Part shown: one piece after another, positions 40,292 to 49,629 of the stretch
Numbering within the stretch: the stretch's first letter is position 1
How the letters are laid out: each line of letters starts with the position of its first letter
Assembly (NCBI RefSeq): GCF_026262505.1
Contig: NC_067203.1
Coordinates: 16,380,392-16,444,391 of the forward strand
From: Trichomonas vaginalis G3
Lineage: Eukaryota > Parabasalia > Trichomonadida > Trichomonadidae
Length of the DNA: 64,000 nt
Direction: 5' to 3'
Notes under the pieces: model-generated
What the model saw: the letters and a program-made list of their open reading frames with translations, nothing else
Told to the model about the DNA's origin: nothing
The model's database searches: none
Position numbers and translations under genes: made by a program

Positions 40292-42970
40292 ATGATAGTG
40301 CTCATCATCGCCATACTTCTTAGTTACAAAGATATTAACTCAAGTTGCTATTCAAGTGACTTAAAAACACTTAATAAAGTCACAGATTCATCACCCGACC
40401 TTAGAATATCAGCCACATGTGAAATCATATCAAATAATTGTTTTAAAAACCTAAAAACACTAAATTCTTTTTCATTTGGAGAAAATCCTAACTTAACAAC
40501 AATCGGACAGAATAGTTTTAAAGATTGCATAAATCTTAAAATTGTTAATTTATCATCTTGCACAAAACTTACAACAATTTCTTTTAATGCATTTAGTGAT
40601 TGCAGTAATGTTACTGAGGTACTTTTGCCAGAAGGACTTAAAGAAATACAAAATTCTGCTTTTTCCAGTAATTCTATAATAAGTATTACAATTCCTTCAA
40701 CTGTTGAAACAATAGGATCTAATGCATTTTCAAGCTGTTCCAAACTAGAAAGTGTTATTTTTCAAGAAGGTTCTAACTTAACTTCTTTAGAAAATTCAGT
40801 TTTTTCTGGAACTAACATTACTTCTTTTGAAATTCCACAAAATGTCAACCAAATCGATTTAAAAGCATTTGATGAATCAAAATTAACAAATATTACAGTT
40901 AATCTATCGAATAATTATTTTACAATAGAAGATAGTATTCTTTTTTCAAAAAACAAAAGCATTTTATATTTTTCGTGTAACAAATCAATTGAAACATTCG
41001 AAATTCCAGCATCTGTCACAATTTTAACAGAATATTGCTTTTCCAGGCTAAGTTCATTAAAGTCTTTTTCATTTGGAGAAAACCCTAACTTAACAATAAT
41101 CGGAAAGGAAAGTTTTAAAGATTGCATAAATCTTGAAATTATTAATTTATCATCTTGCACAAAACTTACAACAATATTTAATGATGCATTTAGTGGTTGC
41201 AGCAAAGTTACTGAGATACTTTTACCGAAGGGACTTAAAGTAATACAAAATTATGCTTTTCGAATTAATTCATTAGTAACAACTGTTCGAATTCCTTCAT
41301 CTGTTGAAAAATTAAATGATGGCGCATTTGAAGACTGTTCTAATCTAACAAATATTATTTTTGAAGAGGGCTCTAACTTAACTTCTTTAGAAGATTTTAT
41401 TTTTTCTGGAACTGAAATTACTTCTTTTGAAATTCCACAAAATGTCAAAGAAATCAAAGTAGATGCATTTAGTGCTTCCAAAATAACACATATAACAATC
41501 AAATCATCAAACCCTTACTTTTCAATCGAAAATAATACTTTATTTTCAAAAAATAAAAGCATTTTATATTTTGTTTTAAATAAATCTTTAGAAAACTTCG
41601 AAATTCCAGATTCTGTCACAACTTTAGGAGAAAAATGCTTTAATGGATTAAAATTCTTTTCAATAACAATTCCAAGTAATGTCAAAAGAATTGAAAATTA
41701 TGCTTTTAATAATTGCAATAATTTAATAAATGTCACATTTTTAGGTTCTTTAGAATTCATTGGTAATGATATATTTTATAATTGCAAAAATCTTGAACTC
41801 ATTACTTTCCCTAATTCATCAATGATTGTTAATGGAAATTTATTCATTTCATCTAACAATAAAAAAGCAGCAATGTCTTTCACTCACAAAACTTTATTTT
41901 CTTCTGATGCAATTCAAAGAATAATTAAAGTAAGTGTTTCTTATCTGAATGAACATGATCTTATTATTACAACAAATGCCTTGATTATGAAATCAAATCA
42001 AACAATTATCTATGAATATTGGGGATACAACATTAGTGATATTACAATTCCTAACACAGTAAAAAATATCAAATCAAACTCATTCGAAAACTCAACAATT
42101 TCTTCAATAAATTTTGATCAAAATTCGCAACCTTCTGTTATTGAAGATTATGCATTTAGAAACTGTACAAACTTAAAAGCAATTGAATTTTCATCATCTA
42201 ATTCAATTACTTTAGGAAAATCAACATTTGAGAATTGCATTAATTTAGAAAAAGCGATTAATATTTTGAACATTTCAGATCATTGTTTTTCTGAATGCAC
42301 TAATCTGAGACAAGTTACAATTCGAGAAGATGCAAAATACATTGGATTTAAATCATTTGAGAATTGTATTTCATTAAAGAGTATTAGTATTCCATCAACT
42401 GTTGAAACTATTTCAGAATATTCATTTCTTAACTGTAACAATCTTGAATCAATCACATTCTCAGAACAAAACAATTTAACTACTTTTGAAATCAACTCAA
42501 TTTCAGAATGCAAATCACTTCAAAACATCAGTAATTTCAAATCAAATAAATATAAATGCATTGATAATACTCTTTACTCTATAAATGATACAAAGCTTGA
42601 TCTTATTTATCATTTAAGTCAATCAAAAGATAGTGTATTAGTTATCAACTGTAGTGTTATTCGCAAATATTCATTCAATAACAGCAATACCATTGTCAAC
42701 ATCAGTATTTTATCAAACACTGTTTCATTAATTGAATCATATTCATTTAACAACTGTTTGAATCTTAAATACATTAACTTCCCTCTTTGTGTTGAAACAA
42801 TTGGACGAAATGCATTCAATGAATGCATATCCATTCTATGTCCGCAACATATTGAGAACAAAACAACAATATATTTTCAAATGATTATTGATTCAGGAAT
42901 TAAAGTGTGTCTCCGATCTCAAAACTTTGATGAACAAATTATTTTCTCTAAACGATTCATCCGTCGCTAA
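40292..42970 (+). CDS. BspA-like leucine-rich-repeat surface protein
   Basis: 892 aa. A hydrophobic start MIVLIIAILLSYKDI may act as a signal peptide. The rest is LRR_5/TpLRR repeats of the BspA type (IPSTVETIGSNAFSSCSKLESVIF, unit about 23 aa). Such proteins are the largest surface family of T. vaginalis and are thought to bind host or bacterial ligands. No C-terminal transmembrane helix is seen, so it may be secreted or held otherwise. The repeat region holds an internal tandem duplication of about 199 residues (period 597 bases: SFGENPNL at residues about 61 and 260). A truncated relative follows directly downstream. Confidence 0.9.
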   Translation: MIVLIIAILLSYKDINSSCYSSDLKTLNKVTDSSPDLRISATCEIISNNCFKNLKTLNSFSFGENPNLTTIGQNSFKDCINLKIVNLSSCTKLTTISFNAFSDCSNVTEVLLPEGLKEIQNSAFSSNSIISITIPSTVETIGSNAFSSCSKLESVIFQEGSNLTSLENSVFSGTNITSFEIPQNVNQIDLKAFDESKLTNITVNLSNNYFTIEDSILFSKNKSILYFSCNKSIETFEIPASVTILTEYCFSRLSSLKSFSFGENPNLTIIGKESFKDCINLEIINLSSCTKLTTIFNDAFSGCSKVTEILLPKGLKVIQNYAFRINSLVTTVRIPSSVEKLNDGAFEDCSNLTNIIFEEGSNLTSLEDFIFSGTEITSFEIPQNVKEIKVDAFSASKITHITIKSSNPYFSIENNTLFSKNKSILYFVLNKSLENFEIPDSVTTLGEKCFNGLKFFSITIPSNVKRIENYAFNNCNNLINVTFLGSLEFIGNDIFYNCKNLELITFPNSSMIVNGNLFISSNNKKAAMSFTHKTLFSSDAIQRIIKVSVSYLNEHDLIITTNALIMKSNQTIIYEYWGYNISDITIPNTVKNIKSNSFENSTISSINFDQNSQPSVIEDYAFRNCTNLKAIEFSSSNSITLGKSTFENCINLEKAINILNISDHCFSECTNLRQVTIREDAKYIGFKSFENCISLKSISIPSTVETISEYSFLNCNNLESITFSEQNNLTTFEINSISECKSLQNISNFKSNKYKCIDNTLYSINDTKLDLIYHLSQSKDSVLVINCSVIRKYSFNNSNTIVNISILSNTVSLIESYSFNNCLNLKYINFPLCVETIGRNAFNECISILCPQHIENKTTIYFQMIIDSGIKVCLRSQNFDEQIIFSKRFIRR

Positions 42971-43059
42971 TATTTCATTAAAAGAATGAAAAATAATTCA
43001 TTATGCTTATCATTTCTAATCTCTTTCTTTTCACATATATTATCCAAATTTGTAACATA

Positions 43060-43262
43060 AATGATGAAAAAACACTTAATGGAGTTAATGATTCCTTAAC
43101 TCGATCTTAGAATATCAGCTAAATGCGAAAAAATGCAGATGATTGCTATTCTAACTTTAAAACAATCGAAGAAGAAAGTTTTAAAGAATGCACAAATCTT
43201 GAAATTATTGATTTATCATCCTGCATCAAACTTATAACAATTTCTATGAATCTTCCAAGATA
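43060..43262 (+). pseudogene. BspA-like gene remnant
   Basis: Resembles the 5' part of the gene at 40292 (ACACTTAAT...GATCTTAGAATATCAGC and AGTTTTAAAGA.TGCA.AAATCTT) but has lost internal segments and the reading frame. It ends where the copied alpha-actinin tail begins. Confidence 0.65.
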
Positions 43263-43290
43263 ACCTTCTTTTTTTTTTTTCAAAATCTAA

Positions 43291-43592
43291 AAGATATCAC
43301 AGATGGCCAGGCTAAGGAATACTGCAAGAAGTACAACTCTAAGGGTGAAGGCACTGCTCTTGAATTCGACGACTACGTCAGATTCATGCTCGACCACTTC
43401 TCCAAGGCAGAAACAACAGAGACAACAATGGAAGTATTCAAGGCTATTGCCCAGAACCAGCCTGTTCTTACAGATGCTCAACTCGACCAGTACTTCTCCG
43501 CCGAAGATGCCGCATACCTTCGATCCCAACTCAAGCAAGGCGAAAACGGCTACGAATTCGCCGATTGGGTTAACTCACTTTACAACCAATAA
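43291..43592 (+). pseudogene. Copied 3' end of alpha-actinin
   Basis: Bases 43291-43620 match 37861-38190 with three differences (GGCC for GATC, and one G-to-A type change giving Val for Ala). It covers the last 99-100 codons, from after the first EF hand to the stop, plus about 28 bases of 3' flank. There is no 5' part, so no alpha-actinin can be made from it. The frame is still open with an internal ATG at 43386. The copy joins a BspA remnant on the left and lies about 80 bases before the large BspA gene on the right. Confidence 0.92.
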
Positions 43593-43673
43593 ATTTAGTT
43601 ATTGAATTTGATTAAAAAATAATCGGTATTATTCAATTTTAATTTTTTTTTCTTTACAATTCAATCAAAAAAT

Positions 43674-46600
43674 ATGATTTTGCTTTTTCTCATCGCCGCT
43701 GTTCAGTCTGGTGATGAAAAAGACCCTTCTTCATCTACATTTCTAAATGTAGATGGACTCCGGGCCTTCTTTTTAGTGGATAAAGACTCTGGATCTCTTT
43801 ATTTCACTCGAACTAATTCTGATGAATCATCTGCAACTGATTTGACAGACTTAACCATCATAGATCCAGTTGTAGTCATCCAAAATAGGAATTACAGAAT
43901 AGAAGGAGTGCTAGATCACGCATTTTCTTTTTCAAACAAACTTAAGAAAGTGAATCTATCTATACCAATAAGCAAATTCGGTGAACACGCCTTTCACAAT
44001 TGCACAGAATTAGAAATTGTAGATATAGAAAGAACGAATATCAAAGAATTACCTTCAAATACGTTTTCCTATTGCAGGAATCTTCAAACGGTGAAACTAC
44101 CGAAGGATCTCGTGAATATAAGCAATTTTGCATTCGCATTTTCTGGTTTGAAAGAAGTTTTTCTTCCGAATTCGGTAAATAAATTGGAAGAATCAGCTTT
44201 TGAAGAAACTGGAATAAATGAAATCGATCTAAGCAACACAAACATACAGATAATACCTTCATCAGCCTTTAAGAAGTGTTTAAATTTAAAGAAAATTAAA
44301 TTTTCACCATCAATTACAAAGATTCATTCATCGGCGTTTTCGCAAATAGGAATAGAATCGATTGTACTACCTAAAAGTATCGTAACCATTCAAAATTTCG
44401 CTTTTTCTGGTTGCCAAAATTTACAAAAAGTTGATATGTCGCAATTGAAGATTACCCATCTAGATCAATTCATATTCCAATACTGCTTGAAATTAACCGA
44501 AGTAATCCTTCCAAATACAATAAAAGTCTTAACAGATGATTCTTTTTCTTCTACAGGCCTCAAATCATTTTCGCTTTCAAGCCATGCCGTCTCTATCGGT
44601 AAGAATACACTAAAGAACTGCCAAAACCTGAAAACAATTGACCTTTCTGAATCAATAATCACGGAAATTCCGAATTCCTTTGCTTTTGGCTGCTACAACC
44701 TAGAGACAATTAAATTCAATACGAAAATCACTACAATTTCAGATAATGCCTTTGCAAATACAAAAATTTTGGAAATAATTTTTCCAAATTCTCTGACAAA
44801 TATTGGTTCCAAATCATTTTTCAATTGCACAAACCTCACAGAAATCGATCTCAGCTCAACGAAAGTCTCCAAAATAGGAAATTTCACGTTTTCTAACTGT
44901 ATTAATCTGAAATCAGTTACATACTCACAAGAGAAGGTCAAACTTGGTCATTTCACATTCTCTAATACTGGATTTGAACGTGTAACTATCGGAGATGACA
45001 TTGTTTCGCTTGGAAACGGAACTTTTTCAAATTGTAAGCGATTAAAGGAAGCAGACCTTTCAAACATTGTTGTCGATGCTGTTCCTGCAATGTCCTTTGA
45101 GAATTGCTCGTCTTTGGGCGAAATTTCTTTCCCAGATTATCAATTAATCATTGGAGAGAGAGCTTTCTCAGGAATTGCCATTCAGTCATTAACTTTGCCT
45201 ACTACTATTTCTTATATATCGACTGGATCGTTCCAAAATTGCAAGAAACTCAAGATTTTGCAATTATCAAATATTATGTTCGACGAAATTCCAGATTACG
45301 CCTTCGGAGGCTGCTCAAGCCTATCAAAAATAGTATTCACACAAGGTGCTCTCAAGCTTGGAGCTGGATCTTTAAGCGGAACCGCGATTACGAAATTAAT
45401 TTTCCCAAATTCCATTTATTCCATAGGAAATTATTTATTGAAAGGGTGCTCCAAGCTACAAGAAGTCGATCTAAGTGACTCTCCATTCACAACTATTCCA
45501 AAAGGACTGTTTAAAGACTGTATCTCGCTGAAGAAGGTTGTTTGGCCACTCCAGACCTTTTATTTGAGCGATGAATGTCTTTACAACACTGCTTTTACCA
45601 ATTTTACCCTTCCTATCAATTGCGAAAAACTCGGAAACTTCAGTTTAGCGTTTAATCGACATTTATCATCGGTAAACATATCGAATCTGAAGACACAAAT
45701 AGGCAGCCACCTATTATACCAATGCACGAACCTCAGCGAGATCATTTTGCCGGAAAATTTGGAATATTCACTTCCGGAATTCACATTTAGCGGTACTCTT
45801 ATCAAGAACGTAACCTTTGATAGACGTATAAAGGGTATCGGAGTCGGATGTTTCGAAGGATGCACAGAACTCGAAATTATTAATATATCTCACGTCAGAT
45901 TGGACGAATTGCCAGAAAGACTATGTAGAAACTGTTCTTCTCTCTATGAAATACATGTGAGTCATTGGATTTCTGGAGTTGGAGACTTTTGTTTCGAAAA
46001 TTGCGTAAATTTGACGTTTTTCAATTTCAATTGTTCTGCAATTACAATTGGCAAACGCTCTTTCTGCAATACATCGATACAAGAGTTCATTACTTACGAA
46101 CCTTTGTATTACATTGATTCATTTTCATTTTGCAACAATAATGCGTTATACAAAGTTGATTTCGCAGCATCAACAATCACACTCATATCAAGCTACTCAT
46201 TTGCCAACTGTACAAACTTAACAGACCTAATTCTCCCTCAGAATGTCCATGCAATTTTGGATTTCGCATTTTTCAATACAAGTGTCACTTTTCTAACAAT
46301 TCAATGGTTTACATCAGCCATAGCACCATATTCATTTTCATCGTGCAAACAGCTTACAACATTAGATATGACTCAATACACCGTTGATTCCATCCCAGAA
46401 AATGTTTTTGAAAATTGTCTCAAATTAAAAACAGTTTTGATACCTAATACCATCACTAGGATACATCCTACTGCATTCAAGAACACAAAGGTTACAAATA
46501 CAACTGTTTTGAACTTAACAAATAAAATACCAAATGAAATAAAGGCTGAAAACAAAGAAAATGAGATGTTTGTGCCTAATTATGGAGTCCCATTCTATTA

Positions 46601-49028
46601 TACGAAGCTGAATAACAAAGAAATCGGAATTGGAAGAGTTTTGTCTAAAAATGGAAAACAAATCATTTATGGAAATGCTTATTGTGGTCAGACAACAGGG
46701 TTGACAGTCCATATACCAGAATATATCAACAAAATGCGCGTAACTCAAATACTTCCTCATGCTTTTGCAAATTCCGAATTTTCTTTAGTAATTCTACCGA
46801 AATCTATAGAGAAGATCGGCGCCTACGCGTTCTCTGAGTGCGAATTAATGTCAATTTCCCTCAAAGAAACAGAAATCAGAGAAATTTATGAACATTCTTT
46901 CTCAAAATGCAGAGAATTGAGATATGTTTCGCTTCCTACCAAGCTAGAGGTCATAGGAAAGGCCGCTTTTCAGTCCTGCGACAAAATTTTGAGGTTTGAT
47001 TTTTACGAAAATCTGAAAACTATTTCTCCTTACTGTTTCCACTCATGCCAACTCATCAGGAAGTTCGATCTGAGCAAGACTAAACTCACAGTTATCCCTC
47101 AAAGCGCGTTCAGGCACTGTATTAAAACGAAATTCCTCTATTTGCCAGATTCTTGCACCGAAATCGAAGACAACGCTTTCAATAATATGAGGGTACTCAA
47201 AGAATTCACTCTTCCTGCTCAAATTCAAAAAATTGATCACAGAGCCTTCATAAATTGCGGCTTTCCTGTTCTGAATATGAGTAAACTGAACATAACAGTG
47301 ATCAAAAAGGAGAGTTTCATGCAGTGTGGCCGACTAAAGACCTTGGTTTTGCCAGATAAGTTATTAAAGATAGAAACAAGGGCTTTCTGTCACAGTAGAG
47401 AACTGCAAACAGTTGTATTCCCTCCAACATTAACAGAAATACAACAATCGGCGTTCGAAAACTGCCAATCTTTGGATATAATTAATTTATCCAACACAAA
47501 AGTGAATTATATTGCTCCAGAACTCTTCAGAGACTCAACCGAATTAACAACAGTTATTTTGCCAACGTTTATATTCAAAATTGGCGTGAAATCATTCTAT
47601 AACTGCATTTATTTGAAATCGATCAACATTCCAAGCAGTTTGAACAGTCTTTCCATGTATTCATTCTATTGTTGTGTCAATTTGACCAACATTTCCCTTG
47701 ATTCTACAACAGTTGAAAATATTCCAGAATATTGTTTTGCTTTTTCAGGTTTGAAGTCATTCAACCCTCCACCGACTCTTCTCAGCATCAAGAAATGTGG
47801 ATTCTTCATGTCTCCAGCGTTAGAAACCTTCAATTTCGTGAATTCTCTGAAAGATATCGAAGAATCTGCATTTAGTGGCTGTATTTCGCTGAAAGAAGCT
47901 GATCTATCACGAACAAAGGTCAATTTCCTGCCTTACAAGTGCTTCAACTCCACAATTTCTCTGAAAAAAGTTGTTTTGCCGAAGAAATTCAAGAAATTTG
48001 AAAAAGATTGCTTCGTTAACGCCACGAACCTTGTCAGTATCAATCTCATCGACACACAGACCGAGTATCTCCCAGAATCACTGTTCAGCGGCTGTTTCAA
48101 ACTTTCGAAATTTTCAATTCCGAAATCTGTCAAAGATATTGGCAACAGATGTTTCGTTAACTGCAGATCGGTCAAGGAAATCGATATCAGCTGGATGGAC
48201 ATCGATTCTCTTGGAATTGAAGTGTTTTGCAACTGTTCTTCCTTAATTTCATTAAAACTGCCACGAAAACTCACCAAACTTGGTGTTTCTTGTTTGTTTG
48301 GCACAAATATACAGGAGTTCTCCTTCGAAAACACTTCAATCACTCAAATTCCTGAATATCTTTTTTTGAATTGCCATAATTTGGCATCAATCAGGTTTTC
48401 TCAACTGATAGAGAGCATCGGACACCACGCGTTCTACAACTGCACGAAACTCTCCACAATTGACCTCTCAAACATGAAATTGAAGAGATTGGAGAATTCT
48501 ACCTTCGAAAAATGTTCAAAACTTATGACATTAGTTATGAGCAGCATGACTACGAAGGTCGGATCGAGGTGTTTCGCTCAAACACACCTTACTTCGCTTG
48601 AATCATTCACGAATGTGGACATTTTCAGCGAAGGATGCTTTTCTGGCTGCATCCACATGGACACAATCAATTTCGAGCACACGAGGATTGCAAAGATCCA
48701 CGATTTCTCGTTTGCAAACTGCACGAATTTGTATTCAGTGATTTTGTCATCAAAAATTGTTTCCATTGGATCTTTTGTTTTCCAGAACACAATGATAAAG
48801 ACACTGAAGATAACTTCGTCTGTGAAATTCCTCATGGACTTCGCTTTCGCAGGAATGACGAAGTTGGAAAGTGCTGATATTTCTGACTGCAGTTTTGATG
48901 CTGCTTCTGAATATTGTTTCAAAGGTTGCACGAATTTGAAGTACTTGATCCTTAGAGATCCTACTATATACGTGCCTACCACTGCTATAGAAGACTCGCC
49001 TAAGGTTATGTTGACTTATAAGAAATAA
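43674..49028 (+). CDS. Giant BspA-like leucine-rich-repeat protein
   Basis: 1,784 aa. Signal-like start MILLFLIAAVQSGDE, then about 70 BspA-type LRRs (NCTNLTEIDLSSTKVSKIGNFTFSNC form) to the end. A non-LRR insertion of about 100 residues occurs near residues 945-1050 (NKIPNEIKAENKENEMFVPNYG...). Repeats alternate LPxSIxxIGxxAF and DLSxTxIxxIPxxxF types. The end (YVPTTAIEDSPKVMLTYKK) has no transmembrane helix or GPI-like tail. The likely location is the cell surface or secreted space. Codon use is less biased than in the smaller BspA gene, and the protein is clearly diverged from it, so this is not a recent copy. Its upstream region begins with the alpha-actinin tail copy. Confidence 0.92.
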   Translation: MILLFLIAAVQSGDEKDPSSSTFLNVDGLRAFFLVDKDSGSLYFTRTNSDESSATDLTDLTIIDPVVVIQNRNYRIEGVLDHAFSFSNKLKKVNLSIPISKFGEHAFHNCTELEIVDIERTNIKELPSNTFSYCRNLQTVKLPKDLVNISNFAFAFSGLKEVFLPNSVNKLEESAFEETGINEIDLSNTNIQIIPSSAFKKCLNLKKIKFSPSITKIHSSAFSQIGIESIVLPKSIVTIQNFAFSGCQNLQKVDMSQLKITHLDQFIFQYCLKLTEVILPNTIKVLTDDSFSSTGLKSFSLSSHAVSIGKNTLKNCQNLKTIDLSESIITEIPNSFAFGCYNLETIKFNTKITTISDNAFANTKILEIIFPNSLTNIGSKSFFNCTNLTEIDLSSTKVSKIGNFTFSNCINLKSVTYSQEKVKLGHFTFSNTGFERVTIGDDIVSLGNGTFSNCKRLKEADLSNIVVDAVPAMSFENCSSLGEISFPDYQLIIGERAFSGIAIQSLTLPTTISYISTGSFQNCKKLKILQLSNIMFDEIPDYAFGGCSSLSKIVFTQGALKLGAGSLSGTAITKLIFPNSIYSIGNYLLKGCSKLQEVDLSDSPFTTIPKGLFKDCISLKKVVWPLQTFYLSDECLYNTAFTNFTLPINCEKLGNFSLAFNRHLSSVNISNLKTQIGSHLLYQCTNLSEIILPENLEYSLPEFTFSGTLIKNVTFDRRIKGIGVGCFEGCTELEIINISHVRLDELPERLCRNCSSLYEIHVSHWISGVGDFCFENCVNLTFFNFNCSAITIGKRSFCNTSIQEFITYEPLYYIDSFSFCNNNALYKVDFAASTITLISSYSFANCTNLTDLILPQNVHAILDFAFFNTSVTFLTIQWFTSAIAPYSFSSCKQLTTLDMTQYTVDSIPENVFENCLKLKTVLIPNTITRIHPTAFKNTKVTNTTVLNLTNKIPNEIKAENKENEMFVPNYGVPFYYTKLNNKEIGIGRVLSKNGKQIIYGNAYCGQTTGLTVHIPEYINKMRVTQILPHAFANSEFSLVILPKSIEKIGAYAFSECELMSISLKETEIREIYEHSFSKCRELRYVSLPTKLEVIGKAAFQSCDKILRFDFYENLKTISPYCFHSCQLIRKFDLSKTKLTVIPQSAFRHCIKTKFLYLPDSCTEIEDNAFNNMRVLKEFTLPAQIQKIDHRAFINCGFPVLNMSKLNITVIKKESFMQCGRLKTLVLPDKLLKIETRAFCHSRELQTVVFPPTLTEIQQSAFENCQSLDIINLSNTKVNYIAPELFRDSTELTTVILPTFIFKIGVKSFYNCIYLKSINIPSSLNSLSMYSFYCCVNLTNISLDSTTVENIPEYCFAFSGLKSFNPPPTLLSIKKCGFFMSPALETFNFVNSLKDIEESAFSGCISLKEADLSRTKVNFLPYKCFNSTISLKKVVLPKKFKKFEKDCFVNATNLVSINLIDTQTEYLPESLFSGCFKLSKFSIPKSVKDIGNRCFVNCRSVKEIDISWMDIDSLGIEVFCNCSSLISLKLPRKLTKLGVSCLFGTNIQEFSFENTSITQIPEYLFLNCHNLASIRFSQLIESIGHHAFYNCTKLSTIDLSNMKLKRLENSTFEKCSKLMTLVMSSMTTKVGSRCFAQTHLTSLESFTNVDIFSEGCFSGCIHMDTINFEHTRIAKIHDFSFANCTNLYSVILSSKIVSIGSFVFQNTMIKTLKITSSVKFLMDFAFAGMTKLESADISDCSFDAASEYCFKGCTNLKYLILRDPTIYVPTTAIEDSPKVMLTYKK

Positions 49029-49629
49029 TTTAGTAAAATAGTTTGTGTTTTTTTTATTATTTATTTTATATTTTTTAATCATGTGCTATTTGTAGATTTA
49101 TGCAAACCGTCACTGCAAGTGGAACGCAATTTTATGAAACCGGACACATGCACGAATTTTTTAAACTTTCCATAATAAAAATTTTATCAATGTTATTACA
49201 TTCATTATAATAACTGAGAATATTACTTTGTAGAAGAAGAATACATCGTTAAAGAATATATCAGGTGTGAATTATAGCTTCTTGAGTATATATTTTATAT
49301 TGGCTCTTCATCTACTTCCACATAATCAATAAGTAAATTATGTATGAAGAAATACGATCTAAGTAAGGACGAGAAAAAAAATTGTAAAACTTTAAAAGCA
49401 AAAATACAATGCATTTATATGTCTAAAATGAAATATGCACTATAATAACATTTCAATGGACTAGAGCTAATTCTGGAATAGTACTCTTTCTCACATTTCA
49501 ATATATTTGTTGTAATATAAATAGAAATAGATTATGAAATGATGCTTATTGTTCATTTTTAAATAAAATTGAGATTTTCTATACCGGTATTTTACTAAAA
49601 ATAAATGCCGAGGATAGTATAAAAAATTA
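49029..49629. other. Convergent intergenic spacer
   Basis: AT-rich; nothing recognised. Confidence 0.5.
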
